Shown here: piece after piece, positions 44,309 to 53,484 of the stretch
Position numbering within the stretch: position 1 is the stretch's first letter
How the letters are laid out: the number at the start of each line of letters is the position of its first letter
DNA from: an uncultured Bacillota bacterium
GTDB lineage: Bacteria > Bacillota > Clostridia > Christensenellales > Borkfalkiaceae
Reading direction: 5' to 3'
DNA length: 64,000 nucleotides
Assembly: GCA_949287815.1 (NCBI GenBank)
Contig: CASEHS010000004.1
Coordinates: 1 to 64,000 of the forward strand
Program-made: the position numbers and the translations under genes
The notes under the pieces: generated by a model
What the model saw: the letters and a program-made list of their open reading frames with translations, nothing else
The model's database searches: none
What the model was told of the DNA's origin: nothing

Positions 44309-45051
44309 TCCTTGCCCTCCGATTTATCCCTGTAAACGCCGAGCGGAAAGGTCTTGCTCGTCTCTTCCGCCATAAAACGAAGCGCTTCGAGCGGCTTCAT
44401 TTTCCAGTTTGTAGGACAGGAAACGAGTACTTCCACAAAGGAATACCCTCTGCCTTCTGCCTGGAAGCGGATCGCCTTTTTGATCGCTTTCTTTGCCGCG
44501 ATAACGTGCTTTACATCGTGCGTGGAAACGCGTTCGATATAATACGGCGCGTCCAGCGTGGAAAGAAGTTCGCAGATACGGATAGGATATCCGTTGACCG
44601 CGGGATCTCTGCCGTTTTGGCAGGTCGTAGCTTTCTGACCGATCAATGTAGTCGGTGCCATCTGTCCGCCCGTCATACCGTAAATGCTGTTATTGATAAA
44701 TATGATCGTTATATGTTCACCGCGCGCCGCCGCATGAATGGTTTCAGCCATACCGATGGACGCGAGATCTCCGTCGCCCTGATACACAAAAACCAGTTTG
44801 TCGGGATGACAGCGCTTGATGCCCGTTGCGACCGCAGGCGCTCTGCCGTGTGCCGCTTCCTGCATATCGCAGTTAAAATAATCGTAAGCAAATACCGCAC
44901 AGCCGACGGGTGCGATACCGATCGCCTTGTCCTGTAATCCGAGTTCCTCTATACTTTCCGCAACCAGCCTGTGCACGATCCCGTGTGTACAGCCGGGACA
45001 ATAGTGCATCGGCACATCGGTCAGCATTTTTGTCTTTTCAAATACTTTCAT
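44305..45051 (-). CDS. 2-Oxoacid:ferredoxin oxidoreductase, beta (TPP-binding) subunit
   Basis: 248 aa. MHYCPGCTHGIVHRLVAES at the N-terminus and the thiamine pyrophosphate/Mg motif YQGDGDLASIGMAETIHAAA...FINNSIYGMTG. Four-base overlaps with both alpha and gamma subunits. The substrate (2-oxoglutarate versus 2-oxoisovalerate) cannot be assigned. Confidence 0.93.
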   Translation of the reverse strand: MKVFEKTKMLTDVPMHYCPGCTHGIVHRLVAESIEELGLQDKAIGIAPVGCAVFAYDYFNCDMQEAAHGRAPAVATGIKRCHPDKLVFVYQGDGDLASIGMAETIHAAARGEHITIIFINNSIYGMTGGQMAPTTLIGQKATTCQNGRDPAVNGYPIRICELLSTLDAPYYIERVSTHDVKHVIAAKKAIKKAIRFQAEGRGYSFVEVLVSCPTNWKMKPLEALRFMAEETSKTFPLGVYRDKSEGKE

Positions 45052-46118
45052 CTCTCTGCCTCCGCGCGGGAAATCGCAAGCTTCGCCTGTTCGATGATCT
45101 CGCTCTCTTCGGGTACGTTTCCGCCCGTTCTTCCATAGAAGTAAACAGGTTTTGCTCCTGCAACCGCAAGACGCACGTCTTCCACCATCTGACCGGTGGA
45201 AAGCTCGACGTCCAAAAATACTTTTGCCGTCTTTGCGCCGTCTTTGTACGCCTTTTCGGGGAACGGGAACAAACTGATCGGACGGATCACGCCCGCTTTG
45301 ATACCCTGACGCCGCAGTTCATCCGCCGCACTCTTTAAGATTCTACCCACTACACCGTAAGCCGTAAGAATGATATCCGCATCCTCTGTGCGGTAATTCT
45401 CTACGCGCGTTTCTTTTTCGGCGATCTCTGCATAGGTAGCCGTCAACGCGTTGACCTGTGCTTCCAATTCGTCGGGCTTGATCAAAAGGGAATTGAGTAT
45501 TCTTCTGTTTTTGCCGAATCTTCCGTCCGTTGCCCATTCTTTTACGGGGATATCCGAAAGCGGACGCATGGGAGGAAGTTCAACAGGTTCCATCAACTGA
45601 CCGATCATGCCGTCGGCAAGAATCATTGCAGGAACGCGGTATTTATCCGAAAGATCAAAGGCAAGATATGTAAGATCGCACGCTTCCTGCGCCGATGAAG
45701 GTGCAAGCACAATAAGGTGATAATCCCCGTGTCCGCCACCTTTCACAGCCTGAAAATAGTCGCCCTGTGCAGGCAGAATTCCGCCCAGACCGGGGCCTGC
45801 TCTCATGACGTTCACTATAACGCAAGGTATCCTCGCGCAGGAAATATAGGAAATTCCTTCCTGTTTAAGGCTTACCCCGGGGCTGGACGAACTCGTCATC
45901 GAGCGCGTACCCGAGCCAGCCGCTCCGTATACCATATTGATAGCCGCAACTTCCGATTCCGCCTGTAAAAACACACCGCCGATCTTAGGCATATTTACGG
46001 ACATATATTCGGGAACTTCATTCTGCGGCGTGATCGGATAGCCGAAAAATGCGCGGCAACCGTTTCTTATTGCGCCCTCGCAGATGGCTTCCGTTCCGTG
46101 TAATAAAACTTTTGACAT
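45048..46118 (-). CDS. 2-Oxoacid:ferredoxin oxidoreductase, alpha subunit
   Basis: 356 aa. CRAFFGYPITPQNEVPEYM and GSGTRSMTSSSSPGVSLKQE are diagnostic of the alpha chain; the C-terminal half holds the pyrimidine-binding and transketolase C-like regions. The ATG at 46118 follows GAGGAGCGTT; a start 4 codons earlier is less likely. Confidence 0.93.
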   Translation of the reverse strand: MSKVLLHGTEAICEGAIRNGCRAFFGYPITPQNEVPEYMSVNMPKIGGVFLQAESEVAAINMVYGAAGSGTRSMTSSSSPGVSLKQEGISYISCARIPCVIVNVMRAGPGLGGILPAQGDYFQAVKGGGHGDYHLIVLAPSSAQEACDLTYLAFDLSDKYRVPAMILADGMIGQLMEPVELPPMRPLSDIPVKEWATDGRFGKNRRILNSLLIKPDELEAQVNALTATYAEIAEKETRVENYRTEDADIILTAYGVVGRILKSAADELRRQGIKAGVIRPISLFPFPEKAYKDGAKTAKVFLDVELSTGQMVEDVRLAVAGAKPVYFYGRTGGNVPEESEIIEQAKLAISRAEAER

Positions 46119-46159
46119 AACGCTCCTCATCTTTCGCGGCTTTTTACGCCGCTTACCTT

Positions 46160-46366
46160 TTATTTCTCAACCGTGATCGCGCAATCGGGACACATGATCG
46201 CGCAGAAAGCACAACCGATACAGTTTTGCGGATTGACTTTTTCCGCAACATAATATCCGTTTGCATTCATTCTGTGCTCGCTCAGCGAAATCACTTTCTT
46301 CGGGCAAGCGTTCGCACAGAGCCCACAGCCTTTACACAATTTTTCATCAATTTCGATATTTGCCAT
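46160..46366 (-). CDS. 2x[4Fe-4S] ferredoxin subunit of the 2-oxoacid oxidoreductase
   Basis: 68 aa. Two clusters: CKGCGLCANACP and CIGCAFCAIMCP. First gene of the four-gene operon, AAAAGGAGATCGGA before ATG. The frame is open upstream into the glycosylase gene, but those codons are not used. Delivers electrons from the complex to free ferredoxin. Confidence 0.93.
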   Translation of the reverse strand: MANIEIDEKLCKGCGLCANACPKKVISLSEHRMNANGYYVAEKVNPQNCIGCAFCAIMCPDCAITVEK

Positions 46367-46409
46367 TCCGATCTCCTTTTTCTCCAAAAAAACTTCCGTT
46401 TTTAATGGG

Positions 46410-47246
46410 TCAGGTCTTTTCTCTCTTATAACAAAACAGATACTGCTGTATCCTTCCGCTTTCTTTACCGAACCGCTCTCTGAAATACGCAGCAATTTTA
46501 TGTCTGTCTTTTTCCGTACCGCCGAATTCGTCACGGTAAACTTTTTCGATCCATGTATCTACGGGAAAACATTCCTGTCTCCCGAATCCGAAAAGGGCAA
46601 TGCAATCGGCGACCTTTTCGCCTATTCCGTAAAATCCCGTCAATACTTTGACCAATGACGGTGTATCGAGTGCGGAAAGCCTTTTCGTACCCTCTTCCGC
46701 CAGCCTTTTCGCCGCCGAAACAAGAAATTTTGCACGGTATCCCGCGCCTAAATCCCGAAAAAAAGATTCGTCTTTTTCAGCAAGAACCGCCGCGGACGGA
46801 AAAGTATAATAACTCTCTCCCAAAAACTCTTTTCTTTTTCCGAGCGTCAAGGTGAGTTTATCTATGATCGAGCGGATACGCGGAATATTATTGTTTTGCG
46901 AAAGCAGAAAAGAAAAAATCGTTTCTTCCGCATTCTGCCTTAAAAAGCGAATTCCTTTCCCTGCCTCTGCCGCTGCCGAAACGGCGGGAACGGCGCAAGA
47001 CTTCGCAGCCGCTACAAATTTTCCGTAATCGCAGTCCTTCTCGAAATAGTTTTCAAAATATTTTTTATCTTCTTCGGATGAAAGCACAACTGTGCTGTCA
47101 CCTTCCCGATAAACAACACACGCCTTGTCTGCCGAATATACCGAAAAGCCCTTGCCTTGCCGACGGTAGCGGAAAGACTGTCCGCTTTCCAGCGTCTTTT
47201 CAGGATCGAAATACTCGCCCGCGTATACCGATTGCGTAAGTTTCAT
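46410..47246 (-). CDS. OGG1-type 8-oxoguanine DNA glycosylase
   Basis: 278 aa. N-terminal antiparallel domain (about 1-95) followed by the HhH-GPD core. Catalytic Lys211 in FYGIGEKVADC and Asp230 in FPVDTW align with the Lys/Asp pair of OGG1, which marks a bifunctional glycosylase/AP lyase rather than AlkA. Together with MutY at 41114 it forms a GO repair set in the same window. Own promoter at 47297-47325; possibly read through into the ferredoxin operon, 43 bp away. Confidence 0.88.
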   Translation of the reverse strand: MKLTQSVYAGEYFDPEKTLESGQSFRYRRQGKGFSVYSADKACVVYREGDSTVVLSSEEDKKYFENYFEKDCDYGKFVAAAKSCAVPAVSAAAEAGKGIRFLRQNAEETIFSFLLSQNNNIPRIRSIIDKLTLTLGKRKEFLGESYYTFPSAAVLAEKDESFFRDLGAGYRAKFLVSAAKRLAEEGTKRLSALDTPSLVKVLTGFYGIGEKVADCIALFGFGRQECFPVDTWIEKVYRDEFGGTEKDRHKIAAYFRERFGKESGRIQQYLFCYKREKT

Positions 47247-47296
47247 TGAAAACCCCGACGCCGCCGCGAAAAAGCGCGGATTTTGCGTTTTCGATT

Positions 47297-47325
47297 ATTA
47301 TACCACGCCAAAGCCGCGATTGCAA
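47297..47325 (-). promoter_or_regulatory. Promoter of the OGG1-type gene
   Basis: -35 TTGCAA (47320-47325), 17 bp, -10 TATAAT (47297-47302) on the minus strand. Confidence 0.75.
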
Positions 47326-47368
47326 AGCGATTTTGCCGCCTCAACAAGCAAAAATATCCTGAAAAAGA

Positions 47369-47397
47369 TTGCCAAAAACATTTTTTTCAGGTATGAT
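47369..47397 (+). promoter_or_regulatory. Promoter of the small membrane protein gene
   Basis: -35 TTGCCA (47369-47374), 17 bp, -10 TATGAT (47392-47397). ATG at 47407 is 9 bp downstream, so the leader would be only a few bases. Confidence 0.65.
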
Positions 47398-47406
47398 ATA
47401 GTCGTT

Positions 47407-47967
47407 ATGAGTTTTACGAAACGAATCCGAATGTCAAGGTTTGCGCTGAGCTGTACTTTCCTTACGGGATTTACCGCTTATACCGTCTATGCGCTATATT
47501 ATTATCTGACTTACAGAACACCGCTGGGAATCGTCATCCTGTGCCTGATCGGAGCAGTTTTATTGATGTCGGGAATCATCACATTTACAAGTTACCGAAT
47601 CAATATCAAAGGAGCGAAACGCCCTGCCCTGTTCCGTTTTCTGAAAATGGCAAAGTATTCGACACAGCTTATTGCCACGGCGATCACCATTTCACTGGTA
47701 TTTTCAACCGTGAAAAACACCAGCATCTTTTCCCTTATTATTTCTGCCATTTCCGTACCTTTCCTGCTTTGGAGCCTGTTTGTAAATATTTTTGTTGAAC
47801 TTTTCGAGCGTAAAGTTGCTCCCGGTTTTGCAAAAAAAGTTTATGTTCCTCAAAAGGTTTATGACGCCGACGGCAAGGAAACGGATATTCGAGCCGTTAT
47901 CCTGAACGTGGACGGCGTATCTAAATTAAAAAAACAGCAGCAAAAGAAAAATGCTATGAAAAAATAA
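47407..47967 (+). CDS. Small integral membrane protein, unknown function
   Basis: 186 aa with four predicted membrane helices (about residues 14-34, 41-61, 85-103 and 111-131), followed by a cytosolic Lys-rich C-terminal tail that ends KKQQQKKNAMKK. The ATG at 47407 lies just after the promoter; the 29 codons open upstream are promoter DNA. No family recognised. Confidence 0.72.
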   Translation: MSFTKRIRMSRFALSCTFLTGFTAYTVYALYYYLTYRTPLGIVILCLIGAVLLMSGIITFTSYRINIKGAKRPALFRFLKMAKYSTQLIATAITISLVFSTVKNTSIFSLIISAISVPFLLWSLFVNIFVELFERKVAPGFAKKVYVPQKVYDADGKETDIRAVILNVDGVSKLKKQQQKKNAMKK

Positions 47968-47977
47968 AGTTGAAATA

Positions 47978-48012
47978 AAAAAAGTCTGACGTAAAAACGC
48001 CAGACTTTTTTA
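47978..48012. terminator. Bidirectional terminator
   Basis: AAAAAAGTCTG (47978-47988) pairs with CAGACTTTTTT (48001-48011), with further pairing inside. Between the convergent genes ending at 47967 and 48094. Confidence 0.85.
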
Positions 48013-48093
48013 TTGGGTCCTTTTATCTATTTTAAATCAAATCAGAAAGATCTAAAATTATTATACCTTTAAATCTAATTTATTTCAGATAAA

Positions 48094-51000
48094 TTATGCG
48101 ATCGTAACAGTTACCGTCTGAGCTGCTCCGCTGTTGATGGAAGAAATCACCTTGAAAGTAAACGTTCCTGTCGCTTCTCCCGTCAAAGTGAACACGCCGT
48201 CAGAATATGTTACGACCGAAGGAAGCTCCGTTGCTTCAACTGTATAGTAACCTGTCTTTACGCAATCGGAAACGTTGTAGGTCGTGCCCTTCGTCATTGT
48301 AACTTCCGCAGCTGCAACGGGCATCGTCTTCATAACGGGGATACCGTTTTCAGATGTCGTGAAGTATTCTCCGAGATCAGCAAATTCTACGCCGCTCGCC
48401 GCAGAAAGAGCAACCGATGTAACATCGATATTTTTAACCGCATTGTCATTACAAGCAACTCTGCTGCCTGTACCGTCTTTATGGAAAGAATATACATTCG
48501 AAACGGTTGCTTTCGTCAAAGGATTGCCCACCACTGCCGCATATTCACCGAAGTCTGATTTCAATGCGCTGATCACAACGACATTACTCATATTCAGATT
48601 TTCTGCATATCTTAAAATACCAGAGTTTGCCCATCCATCTGCTGACTGTTCATTGCTAACTTCAACAAAAAGATTGGAAATTTGCGCATTTCTGAATGAG
48701 AATGCCAAAGGCGCAGCCTGACCACCATTTAATTTAACATTCGTCAATGCCAAATTCTTGACTACCGCACCTGTTGAAATATCACCGAGTAAACCGCCTG
48801 TCGTGAAACAGAAGCCGGAAATCGTATAACCTCTGCCGTCAAATACACCAGTAAAGCCCATTCCGTCCTGATTTGCGGATCTGTATCCGTTATGACCGTT
48901 ATTCAAAGCACCGTATGCGTGTTCAGCATCTACTGATACAGTTGCTTCAATGTTGTTACCCAGTACAAAATATCCGCTGTAAGGATAATAAGTTATCTTA
49001 ACTCCGTTTACTTCTTTTTCAACCTTTTTCACACCGCCCAGAGTCTGCATATCTTTGAGATCCTGTTCAGTGCGAAGAATCTTGGTGATGATCTCTACAT
49101 CGGTATAAGTGATCTTCTTCGAAACCGTAGTGACCACAACCTGTGAATTACCAGCTACGAGTGCATCATGCGCGATCGAGAGTTTATCCCCCTCTACACT
49201 TGCTGAAGCGCTTACATCTTTATCGCCTATCTTAACGATAGCACCGTCAGTAAAACCATGTTCAGCAGGTAAATCGACCGTCAACGCTTTCTTTTCTGAT
49301 AAATCTACCTCAAAATGATCATCTACCGTTACAAATTCAATCGGCAAAACATTGATATCTACGGTAACTTCGACAAAAAAGGCTGCATTCAACGTAGATT
49401 TTACTTTGAACGTGAAAGACGCTTCTTCCGCTTCTACACCGACTGTAAATACACCGTCTTCATATGTTACACCTGTCGGCAGTTCTCCCACTTCAACGGT
49501 ATAATACTGGGTCATAAGATATTTGGTAATATCATAAGAACTACCGTTATCCAGTGTAAGTTCGGTAACAGATATGAGGGGTATCGTTTTCATTAAAGGC
49601 ATTCCGCTATCGTAATTCGTGAAATATTCTCCGAATTCTGCGAAATCTACGCTATTTGCGTCGGCAAGAGCTTTAGCGGTTACACCCATTCTCTCTGAAG
49701 CCTTTGCGTCAAGCGAAACACTGCTTGCGCAACCGTCTTTATAGAAGGCATATACATTTTCAACATTCACGGGATCCAAAGGATTACCGACCAAAAGCGC
49801 GGGCTGACCAAATTTTGTATCTAACTCGCCGACAGAAATTAAATTCTTTACCGTCAAAGAGCTTGCATACCTTGCTATAACTGATTGACCCCAGCCTGCA
49901 TTTGTCTGAGAGTTGCTGACTTCCAGGAAAATATTGATCAACTGAGCGTGTCTTATTGAGTTAGCAATAGTTGCGCCTCTGCTGCCTTCCAGCTGGATAT
50001 TGGTAAACGCTACATTTTTGATCACCGCACCGTCGGAAATATCGCCGAAAAGTCCGCCAACCGTAAAGCAGAAATTGGAAATAGTGTAACCTCTGCCGTC
50101 GAATACACCCGTGAAGCCCATTTTTTCCTGACTTGTAGATGCTGAGCCGTCATGATTGTTATTCTTTGCACCGTACATATGATCTTTATCTACGGATACC
50201 GTAGCTTCGATGTTGTTGCCCAAAATAAAGTAACCGCTGTAGGGATAGAACTTTAACTTTCCGGCCGAACCACAATCGAGCTCAACTTCTTTAACACCGC
50301 CCAGAGTCTGCATATCTTTGAGGTCCTGCTCGGTGCGGAGGATCTTGGTTGCAACAACCGCCGAAATTTTATACGCCCATTCGTCGTTATAAACGATAAA
50401 CTGACGTTCACCGATCGTCATTTTATCTTTGATAAATTTACCTTCTGCAAAGATACTTTCCTGTTCGTCAGCCGCGTCCGCTACATTGACGATCGTCTTA
50501 TCGGTACCTTCGCCGAAAACATCCGACGCGTCCAAAGTCAAAGTGTCAAGACTTGTGTCTAAGTCGATACTGATCTTATCCGTCTTATCCACAACAGGGA
50601 AAAGAACAGTGATCTTGAAAGGAACAGAAGAATAAACCTGTCTACCCGAATCATAATTCGCGGTAACATACGCTTCGCCTGCTTTAACACCCGTAACTAC
50701 ACCTGAGCCGTCAACCGTGAGAATAGCGTCGTCGGAAGACTTCCATGTGATCTCACCAGCCGCGATCGGCTCCCCGCCGATCGTTGCCGTACAACTCATC
50801 TGTGCCGTATTCCAAAAATCAACTTCATCAACCGTTCCGTTGTAAATATAGACCTCATTCTTTGTGCTTTCCACTTCGAACAAAACATTCTCTTTTACAG
50901 AAACGGGAATTGTTTGAGTAAGGTAAGTCGGATCTGCATCGTGCCATTTTGCGGAAACAGTAAGATCGGTAGTACCATAGGACTTAGCCGTGACCTTACC

Positions 51001-51504
51001 TGTCGCATCCACTTCCGCAATAGTTGTATCGCCGATCTTATATGAGATCTCCGCATCGGAAACAGTCTGATTCTTGTAGCTGACATACGCGTCCACCGTA
51101 AGAGCACTTCCGCCGATCACGATCTCTACTTCGTCTTCCGAAAGGACCAGAATGGGACGCATACCCGTATCTTCAACCGTTACCGCACACTCTGCTTTTG
51201 CGCTCTTGTATGTTGCCGTAACTTTTGCCGTACCCACACCTTTCGCCGTAAGAACGCCGCCATCGACCGCTACTACATTCGTATTATCCGAAGCCCAGGT
51301 CACCTCGAAGTCTGTTTCGACCTCATTCTCCGTCACAACTGCAGTAAGCGTTGCCGTCTCATAACGATCCAGCGTTATGGAACTGCTGCTCAACGTTACA
51401 TCATAGTTTGCTGATTTCTTTTCTTCGTTATTGCAAGCCACGAATAAAAACATGACACACATAACAAGAAACAATACAGCCACACTAAACTTTTTCTTAG
51501 TCAT
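48094..51504 (-). CDS. Large Ig-like surface lipoprotein with an internal duplication
   Basis: 1136 aa. Lipoprotein signal with lipobox ending at Cys24. Three bacterial Ig-like (Big2) domains follow at about 36-112, 117-206 and 210-302 (TWASDNTNVVAVDGG-type motifs). Two homologous modules of about 330-350 residues then begin TKILRTEQDLKDMQTLGGVK at about 386 and 807; each contains GFTGVFDGRGYTIS and GDIS-GAV-KN blocks like the GLUG-type repeats of surface proteins. It is probably a glycan-binding or cell-surface display protein. Last gene after the DUF4838-like lipoprotein in the ABC importer operon; GGAGGAAGAG before ATG. Confidence 0.82.
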   Translation of the reverse strand: MTKKKFSVAVLFLVMCVMFLFVACNNEEKKSANYDVTLSSSSITLDRYETATLTAVVTENEVETDFEVTWASDNTNVVAVDGGVLTAKGVGTAKVTATYKSAKAECAVTVEDTGMRPILVLSEDEVEIVIGGSALTVDAYVSYKNQTVSDAEISYKIGDTTIAEVDATGKVTAKSYGTTDLTVSAKWHDADPTYLTQTIPVSVKENVLFEVESTKNEVYIYNGTVDEVDFWNTAQMSCTATIGGEPIAAGEITWKSSDDAILTVDGSGVVTGVKAGEAYVTANYDSGRQVYSSVPFKITVLFPVVDKTDKISIDLDTSLDTLTLDASDVFGEGTDKTIVNVADAADEQESIFAEGKFIKDKMTIGERQFIVYNDEWAYKISAVVATKILRTEQDLKDMQTLGGVKEVELDCGSAGKLKFYPYSGYFILGNNIEATVSVDKDHMYGAKNNNHDGSASTSQEKMGFTGVFDGRGYTISNFCFTVGGLFGDISDGAVIKNVAFTNIQLEGSRGATIANSIRHAQLINIFLEVSNSQTNAGWGQSVIARYASSLTVKNLISVGELDTKFGQPALLVGNPLDPVNVENVYAFYKDGCASSVSLDAKASERMGVTAKALADANSVDFAEFGEYFTNYDSGMPLMKTIPLISVTELTLDNGSSYDITKYLMTQYYTVEVGELPTGVTYEDGVFTVGVEAEEASFTFKVKSTLNAAFFVEVTVDINVLPIEFVTVDDHFEVDLSEKKALTVDLPAEHGFTDGAIVKIGDKDVSASASVEGDKLSIAHDALVAGNSQVVVTTVSKKITYTDVEIITKILRTEQDLKDMQTLGGVKKVEKEVNGVKITYYPYSGYFVLGNNIEATVSVDAEHAYGALNNGHNGYRSANQDGMGFTGVFDGRGYTISGFCFTTGGLLGDISTGAVVKNLALTNVKLNGGQAAPLAFSFRNAQISNLFVEVSNEQSADGWANSGILRYAENLNMSNVVVISALKSDFGEYAAVVGNPLTKATVSNVYSFHKDGTGSRVACNDNAVKNIDVTSVALSAASGVEFADLGEYFTTSENGIPVMKTMPVAAAEVTMTKGTTYNVSDCVKTGYYTVEATELPSVVTYSDGVFTLTGEATGTFTFKVISSINSGAAQTVTVTIA

Positions 51505-51549
51505 CTCTTCCTCCTGAATTTATTTTATTTGTTTTTTTAAAACAAAATT

Positions 51550-53475
51550 TTAATTGATACCCCATGAAGTATAAATGTTTGAAAGCGGTGCGTTCCGCTC
51601 TGCATATTGAGACAAACCGATCTTTTCTACAATACGTTTGAACTCTTTCTTATAAAAATCCACGGTTTCTACTTCCGTTATATTTTCATACATCTCTACA
51701 TACAGATACAAGAATGAAATCAGCTCGTTCTCAATATTTTTGGAAATTTTCTGGTATTCGGCGGGTTCGGAGAGCTTGATTGCTTCGATCTCGTCCAATG
51801 CCTGATACAGCATATTTATCCAGCGGAAAAGAGAACTTCTCGGCCAGAATTTAGTCTGTAATCCGTTCATGAAGATCGAACGCGAGCCTTTATACCCCAA
51901 TTTATCCGTCTGATACTGCGCAAGTACTCTGTATTCTTCGTAAACCTGCTGAACCGTATCGGCTGCATCTCCGTACATCGCGTCAAAAAATTTATCCGTA
52001 AGAGCATCCACATCCACGTTTACGTTCCAGCCGAGTTTGGATTCCAAATATCCTTTCAAAAGCCCGAAACCGGTCGTAGAGTTTTCCTGATTGTACTGGC
52101 TCTGCGTATAAATGAAGTCCGTTTCTACCTCAAACGCAAATTTGTAAATGTCCTGTATAGCTCCGAAACTGTTATACGGTATCAGATAATTGGAGAAGTT
52201 TGTATCATAATTCCAGAAGTACAGCTCGGGAGAAATTTCGCTCCATTTTTTCATATTGTAAGCGACTTCCTCGTTTGCCGTATCTTTATCATAGAAGTTC
52301 TGCGTGTAATCACCGTTAGTTTCAGCAAAGTAAGGAACGACGTGTTTGTCCAGAACAATGTCATCGCCTATAGGAGCTGCATTCGTCTGGTGGTATGCAA
52401 AGAAAAGCAATCTGTAATCTCTTTCATAAGGCTTGCCTTCTCCCGCCATCCATTCAGATACATTTTGCGCAACCAGATTCAGCAATTTTACGATAGCCGC
52501 CGCGTCCGATCCGTATTTTTCTTTCTCTTTTGTGCACGTTTCGCAAGTGCAACTCGTCATCGTGTCTTCAATGGACAGAGTGATAAGATTTTTATCTGTA
52601 ACTTCCGTGAAACGCTTTTTGATCACTTCTGCCGCCATCTTTGCCATCCACTTCAATTCATCAGCGTCGCCATGTGCCGTATAGCAAAGCTGTGATTTGT
52701 CTTCTGCGTAAATCTTCGGATGTTCTGCCTGATATTTATCTTTCGGGAAATATTCAAACGAGTTATGCCACTGTTTTCCGTTTACGGGGATAAACAGATC
52801 GTTACCGTCATCAAATCTCATGCGGTTCATATTGTCTTTACTCAAAGACATATATCCGTAACCCGGCATTCTGTATTCTATATCCGGAACGTCGATCGCC
52901 GAATAGTTATTTAAAGGCAGAACGTCCGCACTGTCGATATGATAAACCGAGGTGTAAAACCAATCGAAAGACAATTCCTGTTCGAGATATCCATAAACGC
53001 CATACAACGTTCCTTTGGATTCTGCGCCCATGATAAAGATATTTTCGTCTTTCGTCTCGATGATAAAGCCCCTGTATCCGACTTTTTCATGTGTTGTCGT
53101 TATCTCAGAAGACTTGGCAAGTTCGGTATCGCCCAGCGAGAAATATTTCCCGCCTTCTTCTGCCTCTTTTACCGTTGTAAGCGTTACGCCCATGGCCTCA
53201 CCAATGAAAATTTCCAGCTCTTTTGCCGCCAGAATTTCATATTCGTCCGCATCAGCAGGTATAAGTATCTGATAATCGGTAGATCCGTTTTCAATGATAT
53301 TTTTCCCTGTGGGAGTTATTTTGTATTCATGAATTCCGCCTTCAACATCTCCGTTCGTTCCCACCGTTACGGTATTTTCAGGCTTCCTTTCCGTATTACC
53401 GCGAGAACCTTCACCGCTACACGCCGTAAAAAGCATACATATTGCCAAAAGACAAACTAAAAATGTTTTTTTCAT
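51550..53475 (-). CDS. DUF4838-like surface lipoprotein, putative glycoside hydrolase
   Basis: 641 aa. Lipoprotein signal (lipobox LFTAC, Cys19). Residues about 60-180 resemble the N-terminal domain seen in GH67/GH20-like proteins (LIPADADEYEILAAKELEIF); the following barrel-like region carries QLCYTAHGDADELKW, a CTCETC motif and SWSEISPELYFWNYDTNFSNY-type blocks shared with the cytoplasmic paralog at 61084. No activity has been assigned; location beside uronate genes suggests release of uronic acids or related units outside the cell. AAGGAGAACCG precedes ATG. Confidence 0.75.
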   Translation of the reverse strand: MKKTFLVCLLAICMLFTACSGEGSRGNTERKPENTVTVGTNGDVEGGIHEYKITPTGKNIIENGSTDYQILIPADADEYEILAAKELEIFIGEAMGVTLTTVKEAEEGGKYFSLGDTELAKSSEITTTHEKVGYRGFIIETKDENIFIMGAESKGTLYGVYGYLEQELSFDWFYTSVYHIDSADVLPLNNYSAIDVPDIEYRMPGYGYMSLSKDNMNRMRFDDGNDLFIPVNGKQWHNSFEYFPKDKYQAEHPKIYAEDKSQLCYTAHGDADELKWMAKMAAEVIKKRFTEVTDKNLITLSIEDTMTSCTCETCTKEKEKYGSDAAAIVKLLNLVAQNVSEWMAGEGKPYERDYRLLFFAYHQTNAAPIGDDIVLDKHVVPYFAETNGDYTQNFYDKDTANEEVAYNMKKWSEISPELYFWNYDTNFSNYLIPYNSFGAIQDIYKFAFEVETDFIYTQSQYNQENSTTGFGLLKGYLESKLGWNVNVDVDALTDKFFDAMYGDAADTVQQVYEEYRVLAQYQTDKLGYKGSRSIFMNGLQTKFWPRSSLFRWINMLYQALDEIEAIKLSEPAEYQKISKNIENELISFLYLYVEMYENITEVETVDFYKKEFKRIVEKIGLSQYAERNAPLSNIYTSWGIN

Positions 53476-53484
53476 CGGTTCTCC

